The translations under genes and the position numbers were made by a program. DNA of 50,875 bases from assembly GCA_020633625.1 (NCBI GenBank), contig JACKDJ010000029.1, positions 1 through 50,875 of the forward strand, in the 5' to 3' direction. The first letter of the stretch is position 1, and every line of letters begins with the position of its first letter. Below, piece by piece: positions 13,927 through 25,557 of the stretch. The DNA is from Myxococcales bacterium (GTDB lineage Bacteria; Myxococcota_A; Bradymonadia; REDH01). The notes beneath the pieces are model-generated. The model saw only the letters and a program-made list of their open reading frames with translations. It was not told where the DNA came from and made no database searches.

Positions 13927-14628
13927 CTAGGCCTCCCGCGGACGCACGGTCCGCTGCTCGATCCACTTCTCGTAGTGCTCGCCCTTGATGAGGCGCTGCA
14001 CGTAGATGCCGGGTGTGTGGATGGCGTCGGGGTCGAGGGCGCCGACGGGGACGATCTCTTCGACTTCGGCGATGGTGATGCGTCCGGCCTGGGCCATCAT
14101 CGGGTTGAAGTTCCGTGCGGTGGCCTTGTAGACGAGGTTCCCGTCGGTGTCGGCCTTCCATGCCTTGACGATGGCGAAGTCGGCGGTGAGGGCGTGCTCG
14201 AGCACACACATGCGTCCGCCGACCTCTCGGGTCTCCTTGCCGTCGGCGACGACGGTGCCGTAGCCGGTGGGCGTGAAGAAGGCGGGGATACCGGCGCCGC
14301 CGGCGCGGATGCGCTCGGCGAGGGTGCCTTGCGGGTTGAGCTCGACCTCGAGCTCACCGGAGAGGAAGAGTTTTTCGAAGTGTTTGTTCTCGCCGACGTA
14401 GCTCGAGATCATCTTCTTGACCTGCCCGTTCTTGAGCAGGACGCCGAGGCCGTGGTCGTCGGTGCCGCAGTTGTTCGAGATGATCGTGAGCCCTCGGACG
14501 CCGCGCGCGAGCAGGGCGAGGATGAGGTTCTCGGGGTTTCCGCACAGGCCGAAGCCGCCCGACATGAGCGTGGCGCCGTCGGGGATGTCGGCGACGGCCT
14601 CGGCGGCGCTGCCGTACAGCTTGTTCAT
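13927..14628 (-). CDS. scoA: 3-oxoacid CoA-transferase subunit A
   Basis: This 233-aa protein matches the A subunit of 3-oxoacid CoA-transferase: MNKLYGSAAEAVADIPDGA at the N-terminus, the GGFGLCGNPENLI signature (about 24-36), NNCGTDDHGLGVLL, FLSGELEVELNPQGTLAERI and KATARNFNPMMAQAG. It forms the active heteromer with the adjacent ScoB subunit. The gene heads a minus-strand run (scoA-scoB, then the ligase cassette) and starts 19 bp after the stop of the outer-membrane protein gene, so an upstream promoter before that gene is possible. Confidence 0.94.
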   Translation of the reverse strand: MNKLYGSAAEAVADIPDGATLMSGGFGLCGNPENLILALLARGVRGLTIISNNCGTDDHGLGVLLKNGQVKKMISSYVGENKHFEKLFLSGELEVELNPQGTLAERIRAGGAGIPAFFTPTGYGTVVADGKETREVGGRMCVLEHALTADFAIVKAWKADTDGNLVYKATARNFNPMMAQAGRITIAEVEEIVPVGALDPDAIHTPGIYVQRLIKGEHYEKWIEQRTVRPREA

Positions 14629-14647
14629 TCGCGTTCCTCTCGTTCGG

Positions 14648-15484
14648 TCAGAGCTTGGGCCCGACCTCCCAGAAGTAGCCGATGTTCAGGCCGCCGTAGA
14701 GGTAGCCCTTGAAGCCGCCCTCGAGCGCGACCGAGACGTGGTCGGCGATGAGGTAGCGGAAGCCGACGCCGACGCCGAGGACGGGGAGCACGGGTGGGAT
14801 GCTCTCGTTGACGGTGTCGTTGATGACGGTCGGGTTTCCGTCGGCGTCGAAGCAGTTCGACAGCACGGCGGGGTTGGTCGAGTTGCGCTCTTCGGCGGTG
14901 TCGAGGAAGTCTCCGCAGGCGGCGGTGTCGAGGTCCTGCTTTCGGAACTCGCCGAGGACGACGCTGGCGCCGAGGTTGACGCCGTACGTGAGCTGGAACG
15001 TCTCCTGTCGGTTCAGGTTACGGAACCAGCGGAGCATGACGTCGACGGTCGCGAGCGAGAGGTTGCTCTCGGTCCAGTTCGCGTCGGCGACCGGGTCTCC
15101 GTCTTCGAGCCAGTAGCCGTCGGGCGTTCGCATGTTGACCCACTCGGCGCCGACGACGAGGTCGTAGCGACGCGGCAGGCTCGTCGTGAACTCGCCGCCG
15201 TACGAGAAGTTCTTCACGCCCTGCGTCCACTGGTTGGTGTGCTGCGAGAAGAACGGGTCGAGGAAGAAGCCCGGGAGGTCGATCGCGCGCATCCGCAGCG
15301 AGACCTGGTAGAACCGGCGCTCGTACTCGGCGAGCCGGGTGATGTCGTCGACCGAGAGCCCGGACTCGTCGTCGGTGAGCTCGATGGAGCCGTCGCCGAC
15401 GCCGTCCGCGGTCTGCGCGGCTGCGAGAGAAGAGGCGAACATCGCGGCGGAGGTGGCCGCGAGAGAGAGCCAGCGCTTGTTCAT
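14648..15484 (-). CDS. Predicted outer-membrane beta-barrel protein
   Basis: This 278-aa protein has a clear Sec signal (MNKRWLSLAATSAAMFASSL, cleavage near AAAQ). The rest alternates amphipathic strands with turns, for example RRYDLVVGAEWVNM, LSLATVDVMLRWFRNL, TFQLTYGVNLGASVVLG, VLGVGVGFRYLIADHVSVALE and YLYGGLNIGYFWEVGPKL. That last strand at the extreme C-terminus fits a barrel protein. Three cysteines in the middle may form a loop disulfide. No family name can be given. It lies between atpC and scoA on the same strand, 145 bp after atpC with a terminator-like hairpin between, so it is probably expressed separately from the ATP synthase. Confidence 0.7.
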   Translation of the reverse strand: MNKRWLSLAATSAAMFASSLAAAQTADGVGDGSIELTDDESGLSVDDITRLAEYERRFYQVSLRMRAIDLPGFFLDPFFSQHTNQWTQGVKNFSYGGEFTTSLPRRYDLVVGAEWVNMRTPDGYWLEDGDPVADANWTESNLSLATVDVMLRWFRNLNRQETFQLTYGVNLGASVVLGEFRKQDLDTAACGDFLDTAEERNSTNPAVLSNCFDADGNPTVINDTVNESIPPVLPVLGVGVGFRYLIADHVSVALEGGFKGYLYGGLNIGYFWEVGPKL

Positions 15485-15593
15485 CGGGAGCTCCGAGGTG
15501 TTTGACGCGGGCAGTCTACCCCAGCCGCGAGAAATCGCCAGCCCGAGCCGCGCTGTCGCGGGGCTTACGGCTGGAGAGGCATCTGAGGCGCAC

Positions 15594-15620
15594 GGCGCGG
15601 CGGGCGTACCCGCGCGCGCC
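15594..15620 (-). terminator. GC-rich hairpin downstream of atpC
   Basis: The arms GGCGCGGCGGG (15594-15604) and CCCGCGCGCGCC (15609-15620) pair almost completely, with one bulged base and a CGTA loop. The stem starts about 10 bp past the atpC stop in the direction of transcription. There is no T-run after it, so it may end or stabilise the ATP synthase mRNA rather than act as a classical intrinsic terminator. Confidence 0.4.
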
Positions 15621-15629
15621 GGGCGTCGA

Positions 15630-16052
15630 TCAGTGCTGCGTCTTGGTCGCGCGCTCGACGAGCGCGAGGCGTGCGCGGGTGCGGGCGGCCTCTCGGGTCG
15701 CCTCGTCGAGCTCCTCGCGGGTCTTGAACTCCGAGGTGCTGATCTGGCGCTCGAGCTCGGCGAGAGCGGCCTTTGCGTGGGCGGCGTCGATGGAGTCGGC
15801 GCCGTGGCAGGCGTCGACGAGGACGCGGACGGTGTCGCCGGAGACCTCGGCGAAGCCGAAGCCGACGGCGAACGAGCGCTCGCCGTGCGCGGTGGCGGCG
15901 CGAACCGTCCCGGGCTTGAGCGTCGTCATCAGCGGGAGGTGTCCCGGCAGAATGCCCAGCTCTCCGACGGTGCCGGGGAGCGTGACGGACGTCGTCGTGT
16001 CGGCGAAGGCCGTCTCGGTGGGCGTGACGATCTGTAGCGAGAGCGTAGCCAT
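15630..16052 (-). CDS. atpC: ATP synthase F1 subunit epsilon
   Basis: This 140-aa protein matches AtpC: SLQIVTPTETAFADTTTSVT, then LPGTVGELGILPGHLPLMTT, the central beta-sandwich with FAVGFGFAEVSGDTVRVLVD, and a C-terminal helical hairpin (AALAELERQISTSEFKTREE onward). Epsilon links gamma to the c-ring and can inhibit ATP hydrolysis. It is the last gene of the ATP synthase operon, 17 bp after atpD. Confidence 0.96.
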   Translation of the reverse strand: MATLSLQIVTPTETAFADTTTSVTLPGTVGELGILPGHLPLMTTLKPGTVRAATAHGERSFAVGFGFAEVSGDTVRVLVDACHGADSIDAAHAKAALAELERQISTSEFKTREELDEATREAARTRARLALVERATKTQH

Positions 16053-16069
16053 GGAGTGCTCGGTTGGGC

Positions 16070-17674
<1,605 letters not shown>

Positions 17675-17719
17675 CGTCTCGGTTCTCCTCGGCGGGAATC
17701 GTTCGGGATCAGCTTCGGG

Positions 17720-18592
17720 CTAGCCCTTGAGGGCTTCGGCGCCGGAGGTGATCTCCATGAGTTCGGTCGTGATCATGGCCTGACGTGCGCGGTTCATCTG
17801 GAGGGTGAGGCGCTCGATCAGGTCGGAGGCGTTCTTGGTGGCGTTGTCCATCGCGGTCATGCGCGCGCCGAGCTCGGAGGCTTCGGACTCGAGCAGCGCC
17901 GCGAGGATCTGGCTCTCGATGTACTTGGGGAGCAGCGCCTCGAGGAGCTCCTGCTGGCCGGGCTCGAAGATGAAGTCGGACGGGGCGTCCTCGACCTCGT
18001 CGAACGAGCTGGCGGAGAGGGGCAGGAGCTGCAGCGTGACGACGTTCTGCGTCAGCGCCGAGACGAACTGGTTGTAGACCAGGAAGACGGCGTCGACGTC
18101 CGTGTTCAGGAAGTCGTCGACGAGCTGCCGGGCGAGCACGGCCGCCGTGTCGGCGTGGCGCGCGAGGCGGAGCGCGTCGAGGTCGCGGCCGAGCTTGAGC
18201 TGCGTGCGGCGCGCGAAGCCGGTCCCCTTGCGGCCGAGCGGCGAGACGACGATGCGCTCGTAGCCTGCTGCCTGGTCGGTGAGGAAGGCGGTCGTCTGAC
18301 GCAGGATCGTGGCGTTGAAGCCGCCGCACAGGCCGCGGTCGCTCGTCACGGGGACGAGGAGGCAGGTGCGGGGCGCGTCGGCGGCGGCGAACAGCGGGTT
18401 CGTGCTCGGGTCGGTCGCGTGCGAGACCGACGCGAGCATCTGCCGCATGACGCGGGCGTAGGGCCGCGACTGGACGACGGCGTCGGTCGCGCGGCGCAGC
18501 TTGGCGGCCGCGACGAGCTTCATCGCCTTCGTGATCTTCTGCGTGTTCTTGACCGAGCGGACTCGGTTTCGAATGTCCTTCAGGCTGGGCAT
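17720..18592 (-). CDS. atpG: ATP synthase F1 subunit gamma
   Basis: This 290-aa protein starts with the conserved MPSLKDIRNRVRSVKNTQKI and continues TKAMKLVAAAKLRRA, and it ends with the matching C-terminal helix (NATKNASDLIERLTLQMNRA then RQAMITTELMEITSGAEAL). SDRGLCGGFNATI is the family signature of the central domain. Gamma is the rotating shaft between the c-ring and the alpha/beta hexamer. It lies 7 bp downstream of atpA and 45 bp upstream of atpD. Confidence 0.97.
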   Translation of the reverse strand: MPSLKDIRNRVRSVKNTQKITKAMKLVAAAKLRRATDAVVQSRPYARVMRQMLASVSHATDPSTNPLFAAADAPRTCLLVPVTSDRGLCGGFNATILRQTTAFLTDQAAGYERIVVSPLGRKGTGFARRTQLKLGRDLDALRLARHADTAAVLARQLVDDFLNTDVDAVFLVYNQFVSALTQNVVTLQLLPLSASSFDEVEDAPSDFIFEPGQQELLEALLPKYIESQILAALLESEASELGARMTAMDNATKNASDLIERLTLQMNRARQAMITTELMEITSGAEALKG

Positions 18593-18599
18593 GGTCTGC

Positions 18600-20123
<1,524 letters not shown>

Positions 20124-20177
20124 TCGCTCCTCGCTGGCGCCGCCGGCGCCGGATGACGCGGGTCGTCGCGGGGTGGG

Positions 20178-20717
20178 TTACAGGCTGTTGAGGATCGCCC
20201 CGCGCAGCTGCTGGAGCTGCGTGGCGACCGTGGTGTCGTAGACCTTTCCGGCCACGTGGACGCGGACGCCGCCAAGCAGCGACGGGTCAATGTCGTTCGA
20301 GACCATCACCGTTCGGCCGGTCAGCTCGGAGAGCATCGCCTTGAGGCGGGTCGTCTGGGTAACGGACAGGGGCACCGACGAGACGCAGCGGGCGCGCAGG
20401 ACGCCGGTCCGCTCGTCTGCCAGGCGCCCGAACGCGGTCGCGATGTCTTGGACGGCCGGGAGCCGTCCCTTGCTCGCGAGGACCATCAGGAAGGAGCGCG
20501 TCGTCTTCGACAGCGACAGGCGCTGCGCCAGGGCGTCGACGACTCGCTCCCGCTCCGCCATCGTGAGCGTCGGGTTCGAGAAGGCGACGTTCAGCTCTCG
20601 GCTCGTCTGCAGCAGCGAGGCGAGCTGGTCGAGCTGCTCCCGGACGGCCTGCAGCGTGCCGTTGGCGACCGTGAGGTCGAGCAACGCCAGCGCGTAGATG
20701 TCTGCGACTGCCGACAT
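20178..20717 (-). CDS. atpH: ATP synthase F1 subunit delta
   Basis: This 179-aa protein has the OSCP/delta pattern: MSAVADIYALALLDLTVANG, a helical N-terminal domain (FSNPTLTMAERERVVDALAQ), and the typical end VSNDIDPSLLGGVRVHVAGK followed by VYDTTVATQLQQLRGAIL. Delta joins the peripheral b/b' stalk to the top of F1. It starts 10 bp after the end of atpF, so the two are probably co-translated. Confidence 0.95.
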   Translation of the reverse strand: MSAVADIYALALLDLTVANGTLQAVREQLDQLASLLQTSRELNVAFSNPTLTMAERERVVDALAQRLSLSKTTRSFLMVLASKGRLPAVQDIATAFGRLADERTGVLRARCVSSVPLSVTQTTRLKAMLSELTGRTVMVSNDIDPSLLGGVRVHVAGKVYDTTVATQLQQLRGAILNSL

Positions 20718-20727
20718 GGAGGGCCTC

Positions 20728-21432
20728 TCAGTTCACCGCGCCGCGGAGGGCGTCGATGCCGTTGTCGATGAGCTGGGCGTGGCTGACCGGGGTCAGCGAG
20801 TCCGCGAGCTGAGTGCGCGCCTTAGACAGCGCGAGGTCGACCAGGCGCGCCTCGAGGTCCGCCTTAGCGCGGGCCGCCTCGCGGTCGGCCGCGAGCTCCG
20901 CGTCGCGGACGATGCGGGTGGCGTCGGCCTCGGCCTGGGCCACGATGCGCCGCCGCTCGGCCTCGCCGAGCTCGCGGAACTCGGTCAGGATCGCGGCGCG
21001 CTCCTCGTCGAGGCGCGCGATCCGGGCGCGCGTGGCGGCGAGCTCGGCTTCGGCGGCCGCGGTGGCGTCTCTCGAAGCCTGCATCGCGGCTGTGATGCCC
21101 GCGCGACGGTTCGCGAAGAACGCGGCCGCCGGCTTGCGCCCGAGCATGACGAGGAGGCCGAGGTAGACGGCGAAGTTGACGATCTGCGAGCCGAGCAGCG
21201 ACCAGTTGGGACCGGTCTCGTGACCGCCGCTGTGGTCGGCCGCCGCGCCGTGCTCGTCGGCGCCGGCCTCGTGCGCGCCGTGCTCGGCCGCGGCTCCGTG
21301 CTCAGCCGCGGCGCCGTGCTGCTCGGCGGCCTGGTGGGGGGCGGCGTGCTCGTCGCCGTGCTGTGCGAGCGCGGGCGCCGCCGCGAGCGAGGCCGCGACG
21401 AGCGCGGCGCCGAACAGAGTGCGGAGCTTCAT
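20728..21432 (-). CDS. atpF: ATP synthase subunit b with signal-like N-terminus and His-rich extension
   Basis: This 234-aa protein is much longer than a typical b subunit (about 160). Residues 1-24 look like a cleavable signal or first membrane helix (ALVAASLAAAPALAQ). Residues 25-72 are a low-complexity His/Ala/Glu stretch with ten histidines, including HGAAAEHGAAAEHGAH. The usual b-type membrane helix follows (NWSLLGSQIVNFAVYLGLLV, about 76-97), then a long charged coiled coil to the C-terminus that would reach delta. The start overlaps the b' gene by 4 bp (ATGA). The extension would sit on the periplasmic side, where it could bind metal or protons; this is inference. Confidence 0.9.
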   Translation of the reverse strand: MKLRTLFGAALVAASLAAAPALAQHGDEHAAPHQAAEQHGAAAEHGAAAEHGAHEAGADEHGAAADHSGGHETGPNWSLLGSQIVNFAVYLGLLVMLGRKPAAAFFANRRAGITAAMQASRDATAAAEAELAATRARIARLDEERAAILTEFRELGEAERRRIVAQAEADATRIVRDAELAADREAARAKADLEARLVDLALSKARTQLADSLTPVSHAQLIDNGIDALRGAVN

Positions 21433-21896
21433 GCGAGCACCTTGGCGACGATCGCCTGCGCGAGCGTGGCGGACCGCTGTTCAATCTGGGCCTCGGCGCT
21501 GGCGACGCTCGTCGCGAGCGTCTGGCGCCGACCTGCGAGGCCGCGCTCGGCCTGCTCGCGCGCCGCGCCGACGATCCGTGACTCGTCGGCCTCGCCGCTC
21601 GCGCGCAGGGCCTCGCGGGCAGCTGCGGCCTCGTCGCGCGCCGCCTGGAGCTGCGCCTCGTACTCGGCCAGCACCCGCTTTGCTTCGGCGGACGTGGCGC
21701 CGGCTGCGTCGCGCGCGCCGGTCGTCAGTCGGTCACGCTCCTTCAGGATCGCCAGGTAGGGCGAGAAGAGCAGCGCGTGGAGGACGGGGATCAGGATCAG
21801 GAAGATGCCCGCCGAGACGAAGACCGTTCGGTCGAAGTCGATCATCCCGAGCTGAGTCAGCGTCGGGAGGCTCGTGGTGAGCGGTGCCTGAATCAT
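21429..21896 (-). CDS. atpF': ATP synthase subunit b' (second b-type stator subunit)
   Basis: This 155-aa protein has one N-terminal membrane helix (TVFVSAGIFLILIPVLHALL), FSPYLAILKERDRLTTGARD just after it, and then an Ala/Glu/Arg-rich coiled coil to the end. This is the b/b' stalk subunit layout, and having two adjacent b-type genes is known from phototrophs and many other bacteria. It is the first gene of the ATP synthase operon here. Subunits a (atpB) and c (atpE) do not precede it; the next gene upstream is the divergent purU. Which of the two b-type genes is called b or b' is by order and length only. Confidence 0.88.
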   Translation of the reverse strand: MIQAPLTTSLPTLTQLGMIDFDRTVFVSAGIFLILIPVLHALLFSPYLAILKERDRLTTGARDAAGATSAEAKRVLAEYEAQLQAARDEAAAAREALRASGEADESRIVGAAREQAERGLAGRRQTLATSVASAEAQIEQRSATLAQAIVAKVLA

Positions 21897-21981
21897 CGGG
21901 TTCTCGTCGTCGGAGCCGCAGCGCTTTGCATCGCCGATCCCACGCCGAGCTGGCGCCGGGGGTGGCTTTGAGTGCCGATTT

Positions 21982-22016
21982 GTTCATGTAATTCAGATAC
22001 TTACTGAACTATGAAC
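21982..22016. promoter_or_regulatory. AT-rich nested inverted repeat between atp operon and purU
   Basis: In the 252-bp gap between the divergent atpF' and purU genes there is an unusually AT-rich patch. Outer arms GTTCAT (21982-21987) and ATGAAC (22011-22016) enclose inner arms TTCAG (21992-21996) and CTGAA (22004-22008). The spacing is slightly asymmetric (4 versus 2 bases). It may be an operator or part of the divergent promoters; no specific regulator is suggested by the sequence. Confidence 0.4.
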
Positions 22017-22148
22017 GACGCCCGGGGCGGTCGGCGCGCCGTGGGTAACACGCCGAATTTTGGGTGTCAAGCCGACGCGGCGCGGTTTCGCGTACCTACC
22101 GGCGGCGAGAGTTGGACGCCGAACCGCCCCCAAGCTACTGCTCTGACC

Positions 22149-23000
22149 ATGACAGCGATCCTCCTCGTCAGCGCCCCCGACCGCCCCGGCCTCGTCGCCG
22201 CCGTCTCCTCGTGGATCGGCGCGCACGGCGGGAACATCGTCCAGCTCGAGCAGCACGTCGACACATCGACGCGGACGTTCTTCTTGCGCACCGAGTGGGT
22301 GCTCGACGGGTTCGACATCGCCGCGCACGATATCGCCGCTCGGTTCGCCGCCGACGTCGGTGACCGCCTCGAGATGCACACGCGCGTCTATGCAGAGGGG
22401 GCGCCCCTGCGCGTCGCGATCTTCGTCTCGCGACAGGCGCACTGCCTCTCTGACCTGCTGTCGCGGGTAGAGGCGGGGGAGCTGCGCGTGGAGGTGCCCG
22501 TCGTGGTGTCGAACCACCGCGAGCTCGCCGACGTCGCGCACCGCCACCGGATCAACTTCGAGCACATCGAGGTCGAGGCCACGACAAAGGCCGCCGCCGA
22601 GGCCAGGCAGCGACGCGTCCTCGAGCAGTACGGCGTCGAGCTCATCGTCCTCGCGCGCTACATGCAGGTCCTCTCGTCGGAGTTCGTCGAGGACTGGAGT
22701 GAGCGCGTCATCAACATCCACCACTCGTTCCTGCCTGCGTTCCCGGGCGCGCGGCCGTACCATCAGGCGCACTCGCGGGGCGTGAAGCTCGTCGGAGCGA
22801 CGAGCCACTACGTGACCGCGGACCTCGACGAGGGCCCCATCCTGGCGCAGGGCGTCGTCCCGGTCTCGCACCGAGACGGCGTCGCCGAGCTCGTGCGCAA
22901 GGGGCGAGACGTGGAGCGCCTCGTGCTGGCCGACGCTGTGCGTGCTCACGTGGAGCGTCGCGTGATCGTGCACGACGGTCGGACGGTCGTCTTCGGCTGA
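22149..23000 (+). CDS. purU: Formyltetrahydrofolate deformylase
   Basis: This 283-aa protein has an N-terminal ACT domain (ILLVSAPDRPGLVAAVSSWI, about 1-85) and a formyltransferase-fold domain. The hydrolase signature is present: LARYMQVLSSEFV, then INIHHSFLPAFPGARPYHQA and GVKLVGATSHYVTADLDEGP, containing the catalytic Asn, His and Asp. PurU hydrolyses 10-formyl-THF to formate and THF, balancing one-carbon pools and supplying formate to purine synthesis. ATG 22149 is chosen because it gives the canonical N-terminus; the open frame extends upstream through non-coding-looking sequence. It is transcribed divergently from the ATP synthase operon. Confidence 0.96.
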   Translation: MTAILLVSAPDRPGLVAAVSSWIGAHGGNIVQLEQHVDTSTRTFFLRTEWVLDGFDIAAHDIAARFAADVGDRLEMHTRVYAEGAPLRVAIFVSRQAHCLSDLLSRVEAGELRVEVPVVVSNHRELADVAHRHRINFEHIEVEATTKAAAEARQRRVLEQYGVELIVLARYMQVLSSEFVEDWSERVINIHHSFLPAFPGARPYHQAHSRGVKLVGATSHYVTADLDEGPILAQGVVPVSHRDGVAELVRKGRDVERLVLADAVRAHVERRVIVHDGRTVVFG

Positions 23001-23069
23001 CGCGGCCGGACATCGGGCCGCTGTAGCCGCGGTGCGTGCGCTCCGTGTCGCCTAGCGGCCGCTCCGGGG

Positions 23070-25469
23070 TCAGCCCGGGTTGATCGTCAAGACGAACGAC
23101 CCCGTCGACGTCGAGTAGCCGTCGACGATGACCAGGTACGCGGAGCCCGCTTCGACATCGATGGTGATCTGCGACTGCAGCCCGATGAAGTCGTCGTTGC
23201 ACGCGATCTGAGGTCCGTCGTTGCACTCGTTCGTCGTGACGGTCTCTGGCATGGCGCGGATGTGGAGCGCGGTGTCGTAGTCGGACCCCTCCATGCTGAA
23301 CACGTAGCGTCCGGTCGTCGGCGCGACCCAGTTGTACGCGATGTCGGCGGCCGGTGCTCCGGACGCGCAGGTCGCGCCGTAGGTCGCGGACTCGCCCGAT
23401 GTGGAGCCACGTGCGACCTCGCCGGTCGCGGAGCCGAGGTCGAAGTCGGCGCAGGCGCCGAAGCCTTCGACGAGGCCGGTGCAGTCGTTGGCGCAGTCGT
23501 CGTCGTCGATGTCGTTTCCGTCGTCGCAGTCCTCACCGAGGACGGCTTGACGAATGCCGTCGCCGCAGCGCGCGTTCAGGCAGCCGGTGACGCAGCGGTC
23601 GCGGTCGTTCGTGTTTCCGTCGTCGCACTCCTCGCCGCTGTCTGGGACGCCGTCGCCGCAGCGGGCGATGCGGCAGTCCGGGCGACAGGGCACGTCGGGC
23701 TCGAGTGAGTTGAGCTCTCCGTCGTCGCACTCCTCGGCGTCGGCGAGGAAGCCGTCGCCACAGCGCTGGAACGTGCAGTCGAGGCGGCACTCGTTGGTGT
23801 CGGAGTCGTCGCCGTCGTCGCACTCCTCGTCGCCCTGCCGGATGGCGTCGCCGCAGATGGGGAGGGTGCACGCATTCGAGCACGCGTCGTTGTCGACAGT
23901 GTTGGCGTCGTCACACTCCTCACCGCGTGCGGGCTCGGTCACGCCGTCGCCGCAGCGCGGGAGCGTGCAGTCGGTACGGCAGGTCGCGCCTGGGACGTCG
24001 GAGTTTCCGGAGCCCTCGTCGCACGCCTCGGTCGAGCCGCCAGTGCACCGGATCGAGGCCAGCATCTCGAACGCGCTGCAGTTGTCGGTGTCGAACGTGT
24101 TGGTGCTGCGCGAGCACACGAAGTCGGTGCAGGTCCAGTTGTAGGCGTGGGGCATCGACGAGTCGGACTCGCCCGGCCCGCCGCCCCAGGTGACGGTGAC
24201 GGCGCGGTCGTAACCGAGCGCCTGACAGATGCCGTGCTCCGGCGCGCTGCCGTTCGTCGACACGTCGCACGTGCCGTCGAAGCAGGTTGCGCCGTCGTCG
24301 CAGACGTGACCCGTCGCGCCGGTGGGGCCGGTGACGACGGGCGCGACGACTACGTCGTCACGCAGGAAGTCCGAGACGACGCCGTCGCCGCAGCGCGAGA
24401 GCGTGCAGCTGTTGCGGCAGCCGTCGTCGTCGACCTCGTTGCCGTCGTCGCACTCTTCGTCGCCGTTGAGGATGCCGTCGCCGCACTGGGGGAGCAGGCA
24501 GCGGTTGGAGCAGCCGTCGTCGTCGACGCGGTTGCCGTCGTCGCACTCCTCGGTCGAGTCGACGACCGCGTCACCGCACGACGGGAGCGTGCAGTCCGGG
24601 CGGCACGCGTCGGGTGAGTCGGAGTTGCCGATGCCGTCGTCGCACTCTTCGCGCACGATGCCGAAGCAGTCGATCGACGCGAGCATCTCTTGTGCGACGC
24701 ACGGGGAGTCCAGGTCAGCGAACGGCGACTCCAGGCAGTAGTAGTCCCAGCACTCCCAATTGAGGGCGTGCAGCATCGGCGTCGCCCCCGCGCCGGTTCC
24801 GCCGCCCCACACGACGTTCGACGCGCGCTCGAAGCCGAGCGCCTGGCAGATCCCGTGCTCGGGGGCTTCTGGGTCGTAGGCGACGTCGCAGGTCGAGGGG
24901 GTGGAGCCGCCCGGGCACGTGGCGCCGTCGTCGCAGACGGGACCGAGCACGCCGGTGAACCACTCCACCTGAGGGGAGGCGAACGTGGCCTCGCCCGGGG
25001 TCTCGTTGACGATGCCGTCGCCGCAGAACGCCGACAGGCACGAGTTCGAGCAGCTGTCGTCGTCGACATCGTTGCCGTCGTCGCACTCCTCGCCCACCTC
25101 GACGACGCCGTTGCCGCAGCTCCGCGGTGTGGGGACGTCGGGACGCACGTCGGCGGGCTCCGCGTCAGGCTGGGTGTCGGGCCCGTCGACATCGGGGGTG
25201 GCGTCGCCTGCTGCGTCGGTGTCGTCGTTCAGGTCGGGTCCCGCGTCGGCAGCGTCGTCGACCGCGACGTCGGCTTCGGGGTCAGCCGCGACATCACCGG
25301 CGTCGACCCCCGAGTCGATGTCTGCGGCGGTGTCTGCGCCGCCGGTGTCGCCGAGACCGACATCGACCACGACGTCGAGCAGCTCCTCGACCGCGCTGTC
25401 TGCGGAGCAGCCGCCTGCCGTGAGCAGCAGAGGGAGGGTGGCCACGAGGAGAGGGCGGCGGGGGGTCAT
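23070..25469 (-). CDS. Lipoprotein with ten DUF4215-type repeats, two nested modules and a PPC-like C-terminus
   Basis: This 799-aa protein has a lipobox LLTAGGC (Cys21) and an Asp/Ala-rich linker to about residue 120. Then come ten repeats of the form CGDGxxxxxEECDDGNxxDDDxCxxxC (the DUF4215 or myxococcus Cys-rich type). In repeats 2 and 5 the CGDG half is separated from the ECDxG half by about 100 inserted residues. The two inserts (about 160-270 and 365-480) resemble each other: each contains CDDGATC, EHGICQALG, a WGGG turn, HAxNWxC and MLASIxC. Residues about 680-799 form a PPC-like beta-sandwich (FSMEGSDYDTALHIRA, then AYLVIVDGYSTSTGSFVLTI). The second ATG is the start because it gives the proper lipoprotein signal. 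Probable surface adhesin or scaffold; ligand unknown. Confidence 0.85.
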   Translation of the reverse strand: MTPRRPLLVATLPLLLTAGGCSADSAVEELLDVVVDVGLGDTGGADTAADIDSGVDAGDVAADPEADVAVDDAADAGPDLNDDTDAAGDATPDVDGPDTQPDAEPADVRPDVPTPRSCGNGVVEVGEECDDGNDVDDDSCSNSCLSAFCGDGIVNETPGEATFASPQVEWFTGVLGPVCDDGATCPGGSTPSTCDVAYDPEAPEHGICQALGFERASNVVWGGGTGAGATPMLHALNWECWDYYCLESPFADLDSPCVAQEMLASIDCFGIVREECDDGIGNSDSPDACRPDCTLPSCGDAVVDSTEECDDGNRVDDDGCSNRCLLPQCGDGILNGDEECDDGNEVDDDGCRNSCTLSRCGDGVVSDFLRDDVVVAPVVTGPTGATGHVCDDGATCFDGTCDVSTNGSAPEHGICQALGYDRAVTVTWGGGPGESDSSMPHAYNWTCTDFVCSRSTNTFDTDNCSAFEMLASIRCTGGSTEACDEGSGNSDVPGATCRTDCTLPRCGDGVTEPARGEECDDANTVDNDACSNACTLPICGDAIRQGDEECDDGDDSDTNECRLDCTFQRCGDGFLADAEECDDGELNSLEPDVPCRPDCRIARCGDGVPDSGEECDDGNTNDRDRCVTGCLNARCGDGIRQAVLGEDCDDGNDIDDDDCANDCTGLVEGFGACADFDLGSATGEVARGSTSGESATYGATCASGAPAADIAYNWVAPTTGRYVFSMEGSDYDTALHIRAMPETVTTNECNDGPQIACNDDFIGLQSQITIDVEAGSAYLVIVDGYSTSTGSFVLTINPG

Positions 25470-25557
25470 CTGAGTCCGGGACGAGGGGAGCACCACCTAC
25501 CTGTTAGCACATCACGCTGGCGAGATGGAGATCCGCACCAATTCGCCCAAGCGCGCG

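Noticed and set aside
23070..25469. Type 3 thrombospondin calcium repeats
   Set aside because: The spacing CGDGxxxxxEECDDGNxxDDDxC with paired cysteines fits DUF4215-type repeats better than DxDxDGxxD units.
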